Part shown: piece by piece, positions 31,957-41,202 of the stretch
How positions within the stretch are numbered: the first letter of the stretch is position 1
How the letters are laid out: each line of letters begins with the position of its first letter
Source of the DNA: Clostridia bacterium
Lineage (GTDB): Bacteria > Bacillota > Clostridia > Clostridiales > Clostridiaceae
NCBI GenBank assembly: GCA_012523855.1
Contig: JAAYTB010000024.1
Span: 1-44,182 of the forward strand
Length of the DNA: 44,182 nucleotides
Direction: 5' to 3'
Program-made: the position numbers and the translations under genes
Notes under the pieces: generated by a model
The model's database searches: none
What the model was told of the DNA's origin: nothing
What the model saw: only the letters and a program-made list of their open reading frames with translations

Positions 31957-32060
31957 TTATTATAAATACAAAAAAAGTATTGCATTCTACAGAGAAAGGT
32001 GTATAATATAATATATAAAGAGTTAATAAATAACTTATACTTTTACGAAGGAGTGCATTT

Positions 32061-33794
32061 ATGTCTATATTATGGTATTTTTTATTTCCCTTAGTCTTTC
32101 TTAATTTCAAGTTTAAGAAAGCAAGCCTTGGAGAGCAAGTGGCTAGATATGTCTTTGGTTTAGTTTATGGATTTATAGCCTTTTATCTAGTAAATGTAGA
32201 TAAGAGTTTATCTTTTATACTAAGCAATTTGAAATGGGTAGCTATCTTCCAGTTGATCTTTACAGTCATAGCTGCTTTTGAGGTTAATGGTGACGAACTT
32301 ACAACACGTCAGGGTTATAAGATGAAATGGGCTGCTCTAGCTTTTACAGCGGTCTTCTTCGGCAGTGTATTCTATTCTTCAATGCCTCAAATCTATGGTG
32401 GAGCAGAAAAACTTTATAGTATGACTGGAGTAAAGGAAAGCAATGAACAGTCTCCTAGGATTAATACAGAGAATATAATTATTATTCCACCGGAAACTGC
32501 TTATTATCAGATGCAGACCCTTATTGGTTCTTTGCCAAATCCAAGCCTATATGAAATAGGTCAGCTGAGTCTTACACAAACGGAGCAAGGAGCCTACTAT
32601 GTAGCCCCTATCGATATAGAAAGCAGTTTTAGAGCCCTTTTAAATAAGGAGCTTCCAGGTGTTGCCTATGTATCTGCAGAAAGGTTAGAAGATGCTAAAT
32701 TGATTGAAATACCTCATGAATATGGGGAATCACTTGTATTTAGTCATAATATTTATAGGAAATTAAGAGGCTACAGGGAATCTGCCATCCTAATGAATGC
32801 AGATGTAGAGTTAGATGATGATTTAACCCCATACTATGTAGGTACCTACGGAAGCTATAAGTATGGAAGAAAAGGATTGATGCCAGAAGGAGTTATTCTC
32901 TACAATTTAAAAACTGGTGAAATAGAGGATTATGAAAAGGACAAGGTTCCTAGCTGGGTAGACCAAATATATACTACTGAAATTGCTGAGGAGTACAATA
33001 CTTATTATGGAAAGTACAAAAATGGTTTCTTAAATTCAATTATAGGTAAAAAGGAAGTACAAGTACCTACTTACTGGGGTTCAGAGGTAGAACTTTATGG
33101 ATTGAGGATTGAATCAAATCAAGTAGTTCCTGTAGTAGGCAGTGATGGACAAATGTACTTCTTTACAGACCATACTAATACTTCTCCAGATTCAACAACC
33201 ATGACGGGCTATACACTAATGAACACCAGAACAGGAGAAACCACCTACTATAAGACACCAAGTTTATTAAATGGACAAGGAGCCATGAATTCTGTAGAAA
33301 AGCTATTAGGGGCAGAAAAAGCAAACTGGGCTACAGTTCAGCCTATACTTTACAATATCTATGGTATAGATACCTGGATAGTGCCAGTAATAAATAAAAC
33401 TGATGGTTCTTTTGTAAAGCTTGGCCTTGTAACGGCAAAGAGTAAGTATTCCATAGTTGCAAATAATAAATTAGATCTGTTGGAGGCCTTTAAAAAAGCC
33501 ATAGCTGATGGAGCTGTTAATAATGGAGCAGATGTTAAGGTTGAAAATAACTTAGAACTTGAAGAGTTAACGGCAGAAGGCAAGCTTTTAAGAATAAATC
33601 AATCTGTAGAAGATGGAAAATCTGTATTCTACCTAAAGCTGGATTCAGTACCAGACAAGATCTTTATGGTAAATAAAAATGTCAATGCAGATCTAGTATT
33701 AGCTAGGGATGGAGATACAGTTAAAATCACCTATATAGATATGGAGGAAGAGGAAATTATACCTGTCACCGACTTTATTCTTTTTATAGAATAG
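32061..33794 (+). CDS. Uncharacterised membrane protein (N-terminal TM helices, large C-terminal domain)
   Basis: 577-aa intact ORF, RBS GAAGGAG; hydrophobic first ~120 aa then soluble region. Confidence 0.75.
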   Translation: MSILWYFLFPLVFLNFKFKKASLGEQVARYVFGLVYGFIAFYLVNVDKSLSFILSNLKWVAIFQLIFTVIAAFEVNGDELTTRQGYKMKWAALAFTAVFFGSVFYSSMPQIYGGAEKLYSMTGVKESNEQSPRINTENIIIIPPETAYYQMQTLIGSLPNPSLYEIGQLSLTQTEQGAYYVAPIDIESSFRALLNKELPGVAYVSAERLEDAKLIEIPHEYGESLVFSHNIYRKLRGYRESAILMNADVELDDDLTPYYVGTYGSYKYGRKGLMPEGVILYNLKTGEIEDYEKDKVPSWVDQIYTTEIAEEYNTYYGKYKNGFLNSIIGKKEVQVPTYWGSEVELYGLRIESNQVVPVVGSDGQMYFFTDHTNTSPDSTTMTGYTLMNTRTGETTYYKTPSLLNGQGAMNSVEKLLGAEKANWATVQPILYNIYGIDTWIVPVINKTDGSFVKLGLVTAKSKYSIVANNKLDLLEAFKKAIADGAVNNGADVKVENNLELEELTAEGKLLRINQSVEDGKSVFYLKLDSVPDKIFMVNKNVNADLVLARDGDTVKITYIDMEEEEIIPVTDFILFIE

Positions 33795-33856
33795 TTTAAT
33801 TAAGAGGGGACAATTGAAGAAAAACTTTTTCAAAAGCTTAGAGAAACTTTAAATTC

Positions 33857-33904
33857 AAAGAGGATGAGCATAGGGTTTTACCCCTGATACTCATCCTCTT
33901 TTAT
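33857..33904. terminator. Bidirectional terminator
   Basis: AAAGAGGATGAG...CTCATCCTCTTTTA between convergent genes. Confidence 0.8.
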
Positions 33905-33959
33905 ATTATTTAAGTGGTTGCTATATAGTTATGGTAGCATAGCCTTAAGAAAAGCTTTC

Positions 33960-34544
33960 TTAGAAATTGTCTGCTAAAATTTCAAAGTAGGACTTTGGAT
34001 GTATGCAAGCTGGACACATTTCAGGAGCTTCTTCTCCTGTGAATATGTAACCGCAGTTATTACACTTCCACTGAACTACAGAATCCTTTTTAAATACCTT
34101 ATTAGTTTCAATGTTTTCTAAAAGCTTTCTGTATCTTTCTTCGTGATGTTTTTCAACTTCTGCAATTTTTCTGAAAGCAACAGCTACTGCTGGGAATCCT
34201 TCTTCATCTGCAACCTTTGCGAATTCTGGATAAAGGTCTGCCCATTCTTCATTTTCTCCATTAGCTGCAGCTAGTAAGTTAGCCTTAGTATCTCCTAGAT
34301 CTACTGGGAAGGAAGAAGTAATCTCAACCATTTCGCCCATTAAGTCTTCCTTTAGGAACTTATAGAATCTCTTAGCATGTTCCTTTTCGTTTTCAGCTGT
34401 TTCTGTAAAAATATTTGAAATTTGAACGTATCCTTCCTTTTTTGCTGTTGATGCATAGTAGGTGTATCTTGTTCTAGCTTGACATTCACCAGCAAAAGCC
34501 TTCATCAGATTTTCTGCAGTTTTTGTTCCTTTTAATGATTTCAT
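33960..34544 (-). CDS. Rubrerythrin
   Basis: [32 protein letters not shown]..., C-terminal rubredoxin [20 protein letters not shown]; start moved to ATG 34544 with AAGGAGG. Confidence 0.95.
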   Translation of the reverse strand: MKSLKGTKTAENLMKAFAGECQARTRYTYYASTAKKEGYVQISNIFTETAENEKEHAKRFYKFLKEDLMGEMVEITSSFPVDLGDTKANLLAAANGENEEWADLYPEFAKVADEEGFPAVAVAFRKIAEVEKHHEERYRKLLENIETNKVFKKDSVVQWKCNNCGYIFTGEEAPEMCPACIHPKSYFEILADNF

Positions 34545-34627
34545 TAAATAACGCCTCCTTATAAAAAAAGTATACATATATTCTTCAAAGTTTAAAAAAC
34601 TCCTTCTTTATAAGTAAGTTTATTGGA

Positions 34628-34642
34628 GAATAATAATTATTA
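34628..34642. promoter_or_regulatory. Candidate PerR-type operator at the rubrerythrin promoter
   Basis: GAATAATAATTATTA vs TTATAATNATTATAA; perfect ATAAT-N-ATTAT core; overlaps a TTGTAA-17-TATTAT minus-strand promoter. Confidence 0.35.
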
Positions 34643-34674
34643 AGTCTCCAAATTACAAGTTAATTCTATTTTAT

Positions 34675-34703
34675 TTGAAAAAAATGATGGATGTTGTTAT
34701 AAT
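34675..34703 (+). promoter_or_regulatory. Extended -10 promoter for the TcaA-like gene (TTGAAA-17-TATAAT)
   Basis: TTGAAA 34675-34680, TG 34695-34696, TATAAT 34698-34703. Confidence 0.75.
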
Positions 34704-34741
34704 TTACTAGAACATTATAAACAAGGGGATGAAAATTATTT

Positions 34742-36328
34742 ATGAAATTCTGTGTTAATTGTGGCAATGCTTTACGGCAGAGGCAAAAGTTCTGTTCTAA
34801 ATGCGGAAAAAAATTAGTTGAAATCGATAACAATTCAATAGAAACTAGGCAAGTCCTAGAAGATGACAAAATAGCAGAGCCTTCTCAGACCACAGCTGAG
34901 ACAAGTGGACAAAACAATGACAGGAATAATGCTGAAAATCAAATTACAGCAATTAACACTTATAATACTGTAAGTCAATATAGTGGACAAGTACAAAATA
35001 ATCTGCTGGCAAAGGCAAAGAAAGATAAGAAACCTATGTCAAAGGTAGCAAAGGTAGCCATAATGGTACTTGCTGTACTTCTAGTATTAGGGTCAGCAGG
35101 ATTTGGAATTGGTCTAAGCCTTACTAGTGAAAAGAAGGTTGTAAAAAATATAAAGAAGGCAATAGAAGAGAAAAATTCTAAGGAATTAGCTAAGTACTTA
35201 TACTGTTCTAAAAAGGATATAGAAATAGATGAAAAAGAGGCTGCTTCATTAATTGAGTTTTTAAATGAAGATGAGAAATATAAAAAAGAATTGTTTTTGA
35301 GATTAGAAAATGGTAGCAGTTATGATAGTTTTGATGTGAAAAGGAACGGTAAAACTCTAGTAATATTTAATAGATATATGATGGAGGTTGAACCACAATA
35401 CTTAGAGCTTGCTGCTAACTATGAAGATATAGCAATTAAGCTAGAAGGAAAGTCTATAGGAAAATTAGATAGTTCAAATAAAGCTAAGAAGTTCGGACCA
35501 TTTTTACCTGGAAAGTATATCTTGGAATATATTTATGAAAATGACTATGAACCAATAGTAGTAAAAAAAGAAATACGATTGACTAAGGGAAAGCTAGAGG
35601 ATAAAGTAAAATTTAATATTCATGAGATAGTAGTGGAGTCATATATAGATAAAGTAAAGGTCTCCTTTGATGGAAAAGAAGTGAAGGAAGAAATAAGTAG
35701 ATCTAATAACAGAATTGGACCCTTCTCCTTTGACAAGGTAGGTGTTTTAGTTTTTTCAAAGGATTATTCTTGGGGTAAGATAAAAACAGAGGAGTTTAAT
35801 ACTGATGTTTATTCAATATATGTAGATGCCTTTATAATGAAGGATTCAGACTTCATTAAAAGTGCAGCTCCAACTATAAAGGAATTTGTTAATTCCTATT
35901 ATGATGCTAAAAGTTCTAACGATGCAAAGAAGCTTGTTAATGCTACAGAAAACTGTAAGAATACCTTTAGCAATGAATTCTTCTATGAAAACTCTAACAC
36001 CTCTACATTTAAAAAGGTATCTGTGGATCTAGGGAAGTTACTTGTAGCCTTTGACGAAGAAACAGAGAAGGATATATTTGAGGTAAGGGTAGCTGCGGAA
36101 TATATTAAGAATAATGGACAAACAAGCACAGAGGAAAACACTGAAGAAAACAGTGAAGAGGATAGGGAAGAAAATACTGAAGAAGACACAGAGAATAGTA
36201 AAGAGGATAAAGGAATAAAAGAAACATTAAACCTATATATGTTCTATGATGAAAGTAATAAAAAGTGGATGGTTAATAACTACAACTCAATTGGATGGGT
36301 ATCTGATGATTTAATGGAAATAAAGTAG
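34742..36328 (+). CDS. Zinc-ribbon, single-TM TcaA/YvbJ-like protein
   Basis: MKFCVNCGNALRQRQKFCSKCGKKL then basic linker, one TM (VAIMVLAVLLVLGSAGFGIGLSL), extracytoplasmic repeats; acidic low-complexity near C-terminus. Confidence 0.75.
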   Translation: MKFCVNCGNALRQRQKFCSKCGKKLVEIDNNSIETRQVLEDDKIAEPSQTTAETSGQNNDRNNAENQITAINTYNTVSQYSGQVQNNLLAKAKKDKKPMSKVAKVAIMVLAVLLVLGSAGFGIGLSLTSEKKVVKNIKKAIEEKNSKELAKYLYCSKKDIEIDEKEAASLIEFLNEDEKYKKELFLRLENGSSYDSFDVKRNGKTLVIFNRYMMEVEPQYLELAANYEDIAIKLEGKSIGKLDSSNKAKKFGPFLPGKYILEYIYENDYEPIVVKKEIRLTKGKLEDKVKFNIHEIVVESYIDKVKVSFDGKEVKEEISRSNNRIGPFSFDKVGVLVFSKDYSWGKIKTEEFNTDVYSIYVDAFIMKDSDFIKSAAPTIKEFVNSYYDAKSSNDAKKLVNATENCKNTFSNEFFYENSNTSTFKKVSVDLGKLLVAFDEETEKDIFEVRVAAEYIKNNGQTSTEENTEENSEEDREENTEEDTENSKEDKGIKETLNLYMFYDESNKKWMVNNYNSIGWVSDDLMEIK

Positions 36329-36334
36329 TAATTG

Positions 36335-36380
36335 AAAAAAGGTCTGTTGCATGGCAAAGATAATGCAACAGACTTTTTTA
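36335..36380 (+). terminator. Terminator after the TcaA-like gene
   Basis: GTCTGTTGCAT...ATGCAACAGAC-TTTTTT. Confidence 0.85.
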
Positions 36381-36425
36381 GTGAATATGCAATTATTTTT
36401 GGTTTTCCACTAGAATTTATTTTAT

Positions 36426-36441
36426 TATTTCCTGGGAAATA
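36426..36441. promoter_or_regulatory. Second NBS-like site (TATTTCCTGGGAAATA)
   Basis: 15/16 match to TATTTCCCGGGAAATA, intergenic. Confidence 0.55.
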
Positions 36442-36541
36442 TATTTGGTAAATAAGTCTCTAATAGAATAATGAATAAATGAAATTTTACAGAATAAAAT
36501 TACATGATGAGCTTTTATTAATTTATTCAGGAGGTATATGT

Positions 36542-37033
36542 TTGCAGCCCTTATTTAGGACAAAATTTAAAAGATTCCATAAGAGAAAAGCCATAATTAT
36601 ATCTATAATAGGTCTAATGATAGTTTTTCTTGTCATGATAAATTGGTGGTTTATAATTTATCTTAAGCAAATAGAAAGTATAGATGAAATAAGCTTGCAG
36701 GTAAAGCAAAGTGCCACTGTAGACCTACCTAAAACTGTGAAAGCAAAATTAAGGAACAATGAATATAAAACAGTGGCTGTAAGCAGAATTATTGTTGACA
36801 ATGAGTTGTTGGAGGAATATGAGGTTAGGAAAAGCATATATAAGGTTCAGACTTTGCCCAGTAAGGTCTTGGAAAGGCTTTTGGAGGGAAAGGTTACTAT
36901 AGAATATATACATTATCAGTATGAGTTTTTTGCAGAATCTTTTGCCTTTTATTTTGATAGCGAAGAATCCAAGAGAACCTTACTAGAATATGCACCTAGA
37001 ACTTATAACTTTATTGATAAGCATGTTAATTAG
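36542..37033 (+). CDS. Membrane-anchored protein with C-terminal similarity to anthrax lethal factor-like (ATLF) metallopeptidases, lacking HExxH
   Basis: C-terminus YEFFAESFAFYFDSEESKRTLLEYAPRTYNFIDKHVN; TTG 36542 follows AGGAGGTATATG, while ATG 36479 has no SD. Confidence 0.5.
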   Translation: MQPLFRTKFKRFHKRKAIIISIIGLMIVFLVMINWWFIIYLKQIESIDEISLQVKQSATVDLPKTVKAKLRNNEYKTVAVSRIIVDNELLEEYEVRKSIYKVQTLPSKVLERLLEGKVTIEYIHYQYEFFAESFAFYFDSEESKRTLLEYAPRTYNFIDKHVN

Positions 37034-37060
37034 AAATAGTTTTAAAGATTTAAAATTATA

Positions 37061-37091
37061 GCTTCTCCTCAGACCTTAGCTGAGGAGAAGC
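37061..37091. terminator. Perfect 12-bp hairpin between convergent genes (terminator-like, weak U tract)
   Basis: GCTTCTCCTCAG-ACCTTAG-CTGAGGAGAAGC. Confidence 0.6.
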
Positions 37092-37114
37092 AAGGATAAT
37101 TGTCAATTGGCCAA

Positions 37115-37561
37115 TTATTGTATGTCAATTCTCTTTCTCTTTTCAAAGCCCTTATTTAATTTTTGAAGATTAATTTCTAGGACACCATCTTTAAATCTTG
37201 CTTTAATTTGATCTTCATCTATATTGTCTATATAGAAGCTTCTTTTAAATTGGCCATAGTGACGTTCTTTTCTTAGGTAGTTGTCCTTTTTGTCTTCTAT
37301 AGTATCTTCACGTTTTGCAGATATGGTTAGGTAGTTGTTTTCGTACTCTACACTTATGGCTTCTTTTGGAACTCCTGGTAGATCAGCTTCAATTATATAG
37401 CTGTCCTCAGTTTCTTTCATATCTACCTTGAAGGAGCTTCCTGTAAAGACAGCAGGACTAAAAAAGTCGTTGTTAAAGAAACTATTGAAGAAGTTATTGA
37501 AATAATCTTCTCCTCCTCTTCTTGACAATCCATTTCTTCTGAAAGGAATCATTTCAAACAT
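37115..37561 (-). CDS. hsp18: Small heat shock protein Hsp20/Hsp18
   Basis: Alpha-crystallin domain (DLPGVPKEAISVEYENNYLTISAKRE...FKDGVLEINL); start MFEMIPFRR at 37561. Confidence 0.92.
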   Translation of the reverse strand: MFEMIPFRRNGLSRRGGEDYFNNFFNSFFNNDFFSPAVFTGSSFKVDMKETEDSYIIEADLPGVPKEAISVEYENNYLTISAKREDTIEDKKDNYLRKERHYGQFKRSFYIDNIDEDQIKARFKDGVLEINLQKLNKGFEKRKRIDIQ

Positions 37562-37621
37562 ATAAATCACTCCTCTTTCAAAATATTTATCTAACCATCT
37601 TTGACTTTATAATACCGTAAA

Positions 37622-37638
37622 GGTCAAAGAAAGTCAAG
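37622..37638. promoter_or_regulatory. CtsR operator overlapping the hsp18 promoter
   Basis: GGTCAAA-GAA-AGTCAAG heptad direct repeat; lies across the TTGACT-16-TATTAT minus-strand promoter. Confidence 0.65.
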
Positions 37639-37777
37639 GTAGGTAAAATGGATTAACTTAAAGAAATCTAAAGGAATTGAAAGATAAATCTCTAAAATAT
37701 ATTTTTATCATATTTTTTTAAATTATACATCTTTTTAAATTTTTATTGACATCCTTGGAATTAAGGTGCAAAATTAG

Positions 37778-37792
37778 AGATAACTATTATCA
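37778..37792. promoter_or_regulatory. Candidate Fur-type box upstream of gnd-zwf
   Basis: AGATAAC-T-ATTATCA vs TGATAAT-N-ATTATCA (12/14). Confidence 0.35.
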
Positions 37793-37897
37793 TTTGATAT
37801 TTGTTATCGTAATATATATAAGATAGCAATGAATATAATAATAAGGATTGATTAAGTGCAAAATAATCTTTAATAAATAATATAGGAGGCGATAAAG

Positions 37898-38800
37898 ATG
37901 GAAATAGGTTTAATTGGCTTAGGGAGAATGGGATATAATTTGGCCTTGAATATGAAGGATCATGGTCATAAGCCTATAGTTTACAACAGAACTATAAGCA
38001 AGGTTAAAGAAGCTGAGGAAGAGGGACTTACAGGGGCTTATAGTTTAGAAGACCTTGTAGGAAAGCTATCTCGAAGAAGAGTTATATGGCTTATGATACC
38101 TGCAGGTCAGGCGGTAGATGACATGATTGAAAAGCTACTGCCAATGCTAGATATGAATGACATAATAATTGATGGAGGAAACTCTAATTATAAGGATACT
38201 TTGAGAAGGTACAATTACCTTAAAGAAAGAGGAATTGCCTTTGCAGACGTAGGAACTAGTGGAGGCATTGAAGGAGCTAGAAATGGTGCTTGTACAATGG
38301 TGGGAGCAGATGAGGATGTTATTGCTGTTACAGAAGATTTATTGAAGGATATCAGTGTAGAAAATGGATATTTGCATTGTGGAAGGCCTGGTTCTGGTCA
38401 TTATGTAAAAATGGTACACAATGGTGTAGAATACGGAATGATGCAGGCTATAGGTGAAGGTTTTGAAATCCTTGAAAAGGGTCCTTTTGATTTAGATTTA
38501 GAAAAGGTGGCAAGGGTTTGGAATAACGGTTCCGTTATAAGAGGATGGCTTATGGAGCTTGCTGAAAGCGCCTTTAGCAAAGATGGTAAGTTAGATGGAA
38601 TAAAGGGAATAATGTATTCTTCAGGTGAAGGTTTATGGACAGTTCAAGAAGCCTTAGAATTAAAGGTTCCTGCACCAGTAATTACAGAATCATTAATGAT
38701 GAGATACAGGTCTGAACAGGAGGATACTTTCACAGGTAAGGTAGTTGCAGCCCTTAGAAATGAATTTGGAGGCCACGCTGTAGCAAAGAAAACAGAATAG
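37898..38800 (+). CDS. gnd: 6-phosphogluconate dehydrogenase, decarboxylating (YqeC/GndA-like short form)
   Basis: MEIGLIGLGRMGYNLALNMKDHGH; GTSGGIEGARNGACTMVGA; HYVKMVHNGVEYGMMQAIGEG. Confidence 0.93.
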   Translation: MEIGLIGLGRMGYNLALNMKDHGHKPIVYNRTISKVKEAEEEGLTGAYSLEDLVGKLSRRRVIWLMIPAGQAVDDMIEKLLPMLDMNDIIIDGGNSNYKDTLRRYNYLKERGIAFADVGTSGGIEGARNGACTMVGADEDVIAVTEDLLKDISVENGYLHCGRPGSGHYVKMVHNGVEYGMMQAIGEGFEILEKGPFDLDLEKVARVWNNGSVIRGWLMELAESAFSKDGKLDGIKGIMYSSGEGLWTVQEALELKVPAPVITESLMMRYRSEQEDTFTGKVVAALRNEFGGHAVAKKTE

Positions 38801-38837
38801 GATATTCTTTGAAACAGTTTAGAAAGGAAGGGTGAGT

Positions 38838-40322
38838 ATGCAACAGAAAATAGAATTTCCGGGCATAATGGTCATTTTCGGTGGTACCGGAGACCTAACC
38901 CATAGGAAGCTGATGCCATCAATATACAATTTGCTTTGTGAAAAATCCCTGCCAGACGATTTTGCAGTGGTAGCTGTAGGAAGAAGAGATTTTAGCCAAG
39001 ATGATTATAAAAATCAAGTAAAGGAATCAATAAAAAAGTACAGCAGGTTTGGCCTAGAGGATGATAGTTGGAGTAAGATGGAAGGTAGGTTGTACTATGT
39101 ACAACTTAACTTTAACGAGGATGAGGGCTACTCCCATTTAAAAGAAGTACTTTCTAAATTAGATATAAAATATAATACTGCTGGAAATAGGATATATTAC
39201 TTGGCAGTAGCTCCTGAATACTTTGAAGTTATAGTAGATAAACTAGAAGTCCATGACCTTGCTTTATGCGATGGTTGTATTAGAAGAATTGTAATAGAAA
39301 AGCCCTTTGGCAAGGACTTGGAATCAGCAGCCTATTTAAATAAGGAAATTACAAGGGTATTTAAAGAGGAAAACACCTATAGAATAGATCATTATCTTGG
39401 AAAAGAAATGATACAAAATATAATGGTTATAAGATTTGCCAATTCCCTATTTGAACACCTTTGGAACAATAAATATATAGACAATGTTCAAATATCCTCC
39501 ACAGAAACAGTGGGAGTAGAGAGCAGGGGAGGCTACTATGAAAAGTCTGGTGCCTTAAAGGATATGATACAAAATCATATGTTCCAGCTTCTAACCTTAA
39601 CAGCTATGGAGCCACCTGTAAACCTAGATACAGAAAGTATAAGAGATGAAAAGGTAAAGGTTCTAAGATCGCTACAGCCTGTAACGGAGGACTTTGTAAC
39701 TAACAACATGGTCCGGGGACAGTATAAAGGTGGGCAAATAGGAATACACAAGGTAAGGGCATATAGGGAAGAGGATAAGGTAGATCCTCAATCTCAAACA
39801 GAAACCTTTGTAGCCATGAAGCTTTATATTGAAAATTATAGATGGGCAGGGGTGCCTTTCTATATAAGAAGCGGTAAAAGAATGGCGGAGAAGACTACAG
39901 AAATAGTAGTGCAATTTAAGGCTTTACCTAAAATTCTTTATACAAAGGAAACTGATCTACAGCCCAATCTTTTAGTTATTAAGGTTCAACCTAGGGAAGG
40001 GGTAATATTCCAATTTAACGCTAAAAAGCCAGGTGCCGGCAATGAAATAGTTCCTGTACAAATGGACTTTTGCCAGAATTGCAACTTAGGAAACAACACC
40101 CCAGAGGCATATGAAAGATTGCTTTCAGATGTTATTAGGGGGGATACTACCCTATTTACTAGGTGGGACGAAGTAGAATTTTCTTGGAAGTATGTAGACG
40201 ATATAACAGGGATATGGAGAAGACAAGATGCAGCTTTTCCAAACTATGAAGCAGGGAGCTGGGGACCAGAAGAGGTCCATGAGCTTTTAAGGAGAGATGG
40301 AAGGCAGTGGTGGCTTGTATAG
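38838..40322 (+). CDS. zwf: Glucose-6-phosphate 1-dehydrogenase
   Basis: VIFGGTGDLTHRKLMPSIYNL; RIDHYLGKEMIQNIMVIRFAN; ATG 38838 better placed relative to the SD than GTG 38832. Confidence 0.96.
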   Translation: MQQKIEFPGIMVIFGGTGDLTHRKLMPSIYNLLCEKSLPDDFAVVAVGRRDFSQDDYKNQVKESIKKYSRFGLEDDSWSKMEGRLYYVQLNFNEDEGYSHLKEVLSKLDIKYNTAGNRIYYLAVAPEYFEVIVDKLEVHDLALCDGCIRRIVIEKPFGKDLESAAYLNKEITRVFKEENTYRIDHYLGKEMIQNIMVIRFANSLFEHLWNNKYIDNVQISSTETVGVESRGGYYEKSGALKDMIQNHMFQLLTLTAMEPPVNLDTESIRDEKVKVLRSLQPVTEDFVTNNMVRGQYKGGQIGIHKVRAYREEDKVDPQSQTETFVAMKLYIENYRWAGVPFYIRSGKRMAEKTTEIVVQFKALPKILYTKETDLQPNLLVIKVQPREGVIFQFNAKKPGAGNEIVPVQMDFCQNCNLGNNTPEAYERLLSDVIRGDTTLFTRWDEVEFSWKYVDDITGIWRRQDAAFPNYEAGSWGPEEVHELLRRDGRQWWLV

Positions 40323-40401
40323 CCATAAGCAAGCCCCTATCAATATAGGCCGGCTTCCTTGCTCCTTGCCAGAAATATATTTTTTAAGAGGAGGGGCCAG
40401 G

Positions 40402-41031
40402 ATGAAAATTCATGATATTACTATGGTAATACACAGAGATATGCCAGTATATAAAAACAAGGAAGATAAAAGACCAAGACTTGATGAGGTTTCAAATCAC
40501 AAAACAGGAAAGAGCCATGAAAGTAGGATCTATATGGATATACACACAGGGACTCATTTCGATGCACCCCTTCACATGGTAGCAGGGGGAGATACTATAG
40601 AAAATATAGACTTAAATAATTGTATAACACCTTGCAAAGTATTTGATCTTACTGCCTTGGAAAGTGAAATAACTAAGAAAGATATAGAAGACCTAGAATT
40701 TGGTCAGGGGGACTTTGTTATATTTAAGACCAAAAACTCCTTTGCCAATGAATTTGACTTTAAATTCGTCTTTATAGAAAAATCTGCAGCAGAATTTCTT
40801 AGAGATAAGAAAATCAAAGGGGTGGGCATCGATGCTCTAGGAGTAGAGAGAGACCAGCCAGGCTACGAGACCCATAAGGCTCTATTAGGAAATGGCATAA
40901 CAGTCTTGGAAGGCGTATACTTAAAGGATGTGGATCCAGGAGAATACTTGCTTTGTGCATTGCCTCTTAAGATAAAGGGGGCAGAAGGGGCACCGGCTAG
41001 GGCGGTGTTGATTGAGGGAATATTAGCTTAG
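40402..41031 (+). CDS. Cyclase family protein (kynurenine formamidase-like)
   Basis: HTGTHFDAPLHMV motif; start at ATG 40402 (MKIHDITM) after AAGAGGAGG. Confidence 0.88.
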   Translation: MKIHDITMVIHRDMPVYKNKEDKRPRLDEVSNHKTGKSHESRIYMDIHTGTHFDAPLHMVAGGDTIENIDLNNCITPCKVFDLTALESEITKKDIEDLEFGQGDFVIFKTKNSFANEFDFKFVFIEKSAAEFLRDKKIKGVGIDALGVERDQPGYETHKALLGNGITVLEGVYLKDVDPGEYLLCALPLKIKGAEGAPARAVLIEGILA

Positions 41032-41101
41032 ATAGGTTTGCCTTTACTTTGCCATGGAAGGGCTTTCATAGCGGACTATAATAGGAGAAAAGTATTACCA
41101 T

Positions 41102-41160
41102 AAAAGCCCCTATGTAGATGTTAGGAATAAAATTATAGAATCTACATAGAGGCTTGTTTT
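41102..41160. terminator. Terminator-like hairpin
   Basis: AAAAGCCCCTATGTAGAT...ATCTACATAGAGGCTTGTTTT. Confidence 0.65.
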
Positions 41161-41202
41161 ATCTATTAATTTACATAATTTTCACAAGAAGCTATGACCT
41201 TT

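Noticed and set aside
40297-40401. 35-aa N-terminal extension of the cyclase-family protein overlapping zwf
   Set aside because: Good SD and family-typical start at ATG 40402.
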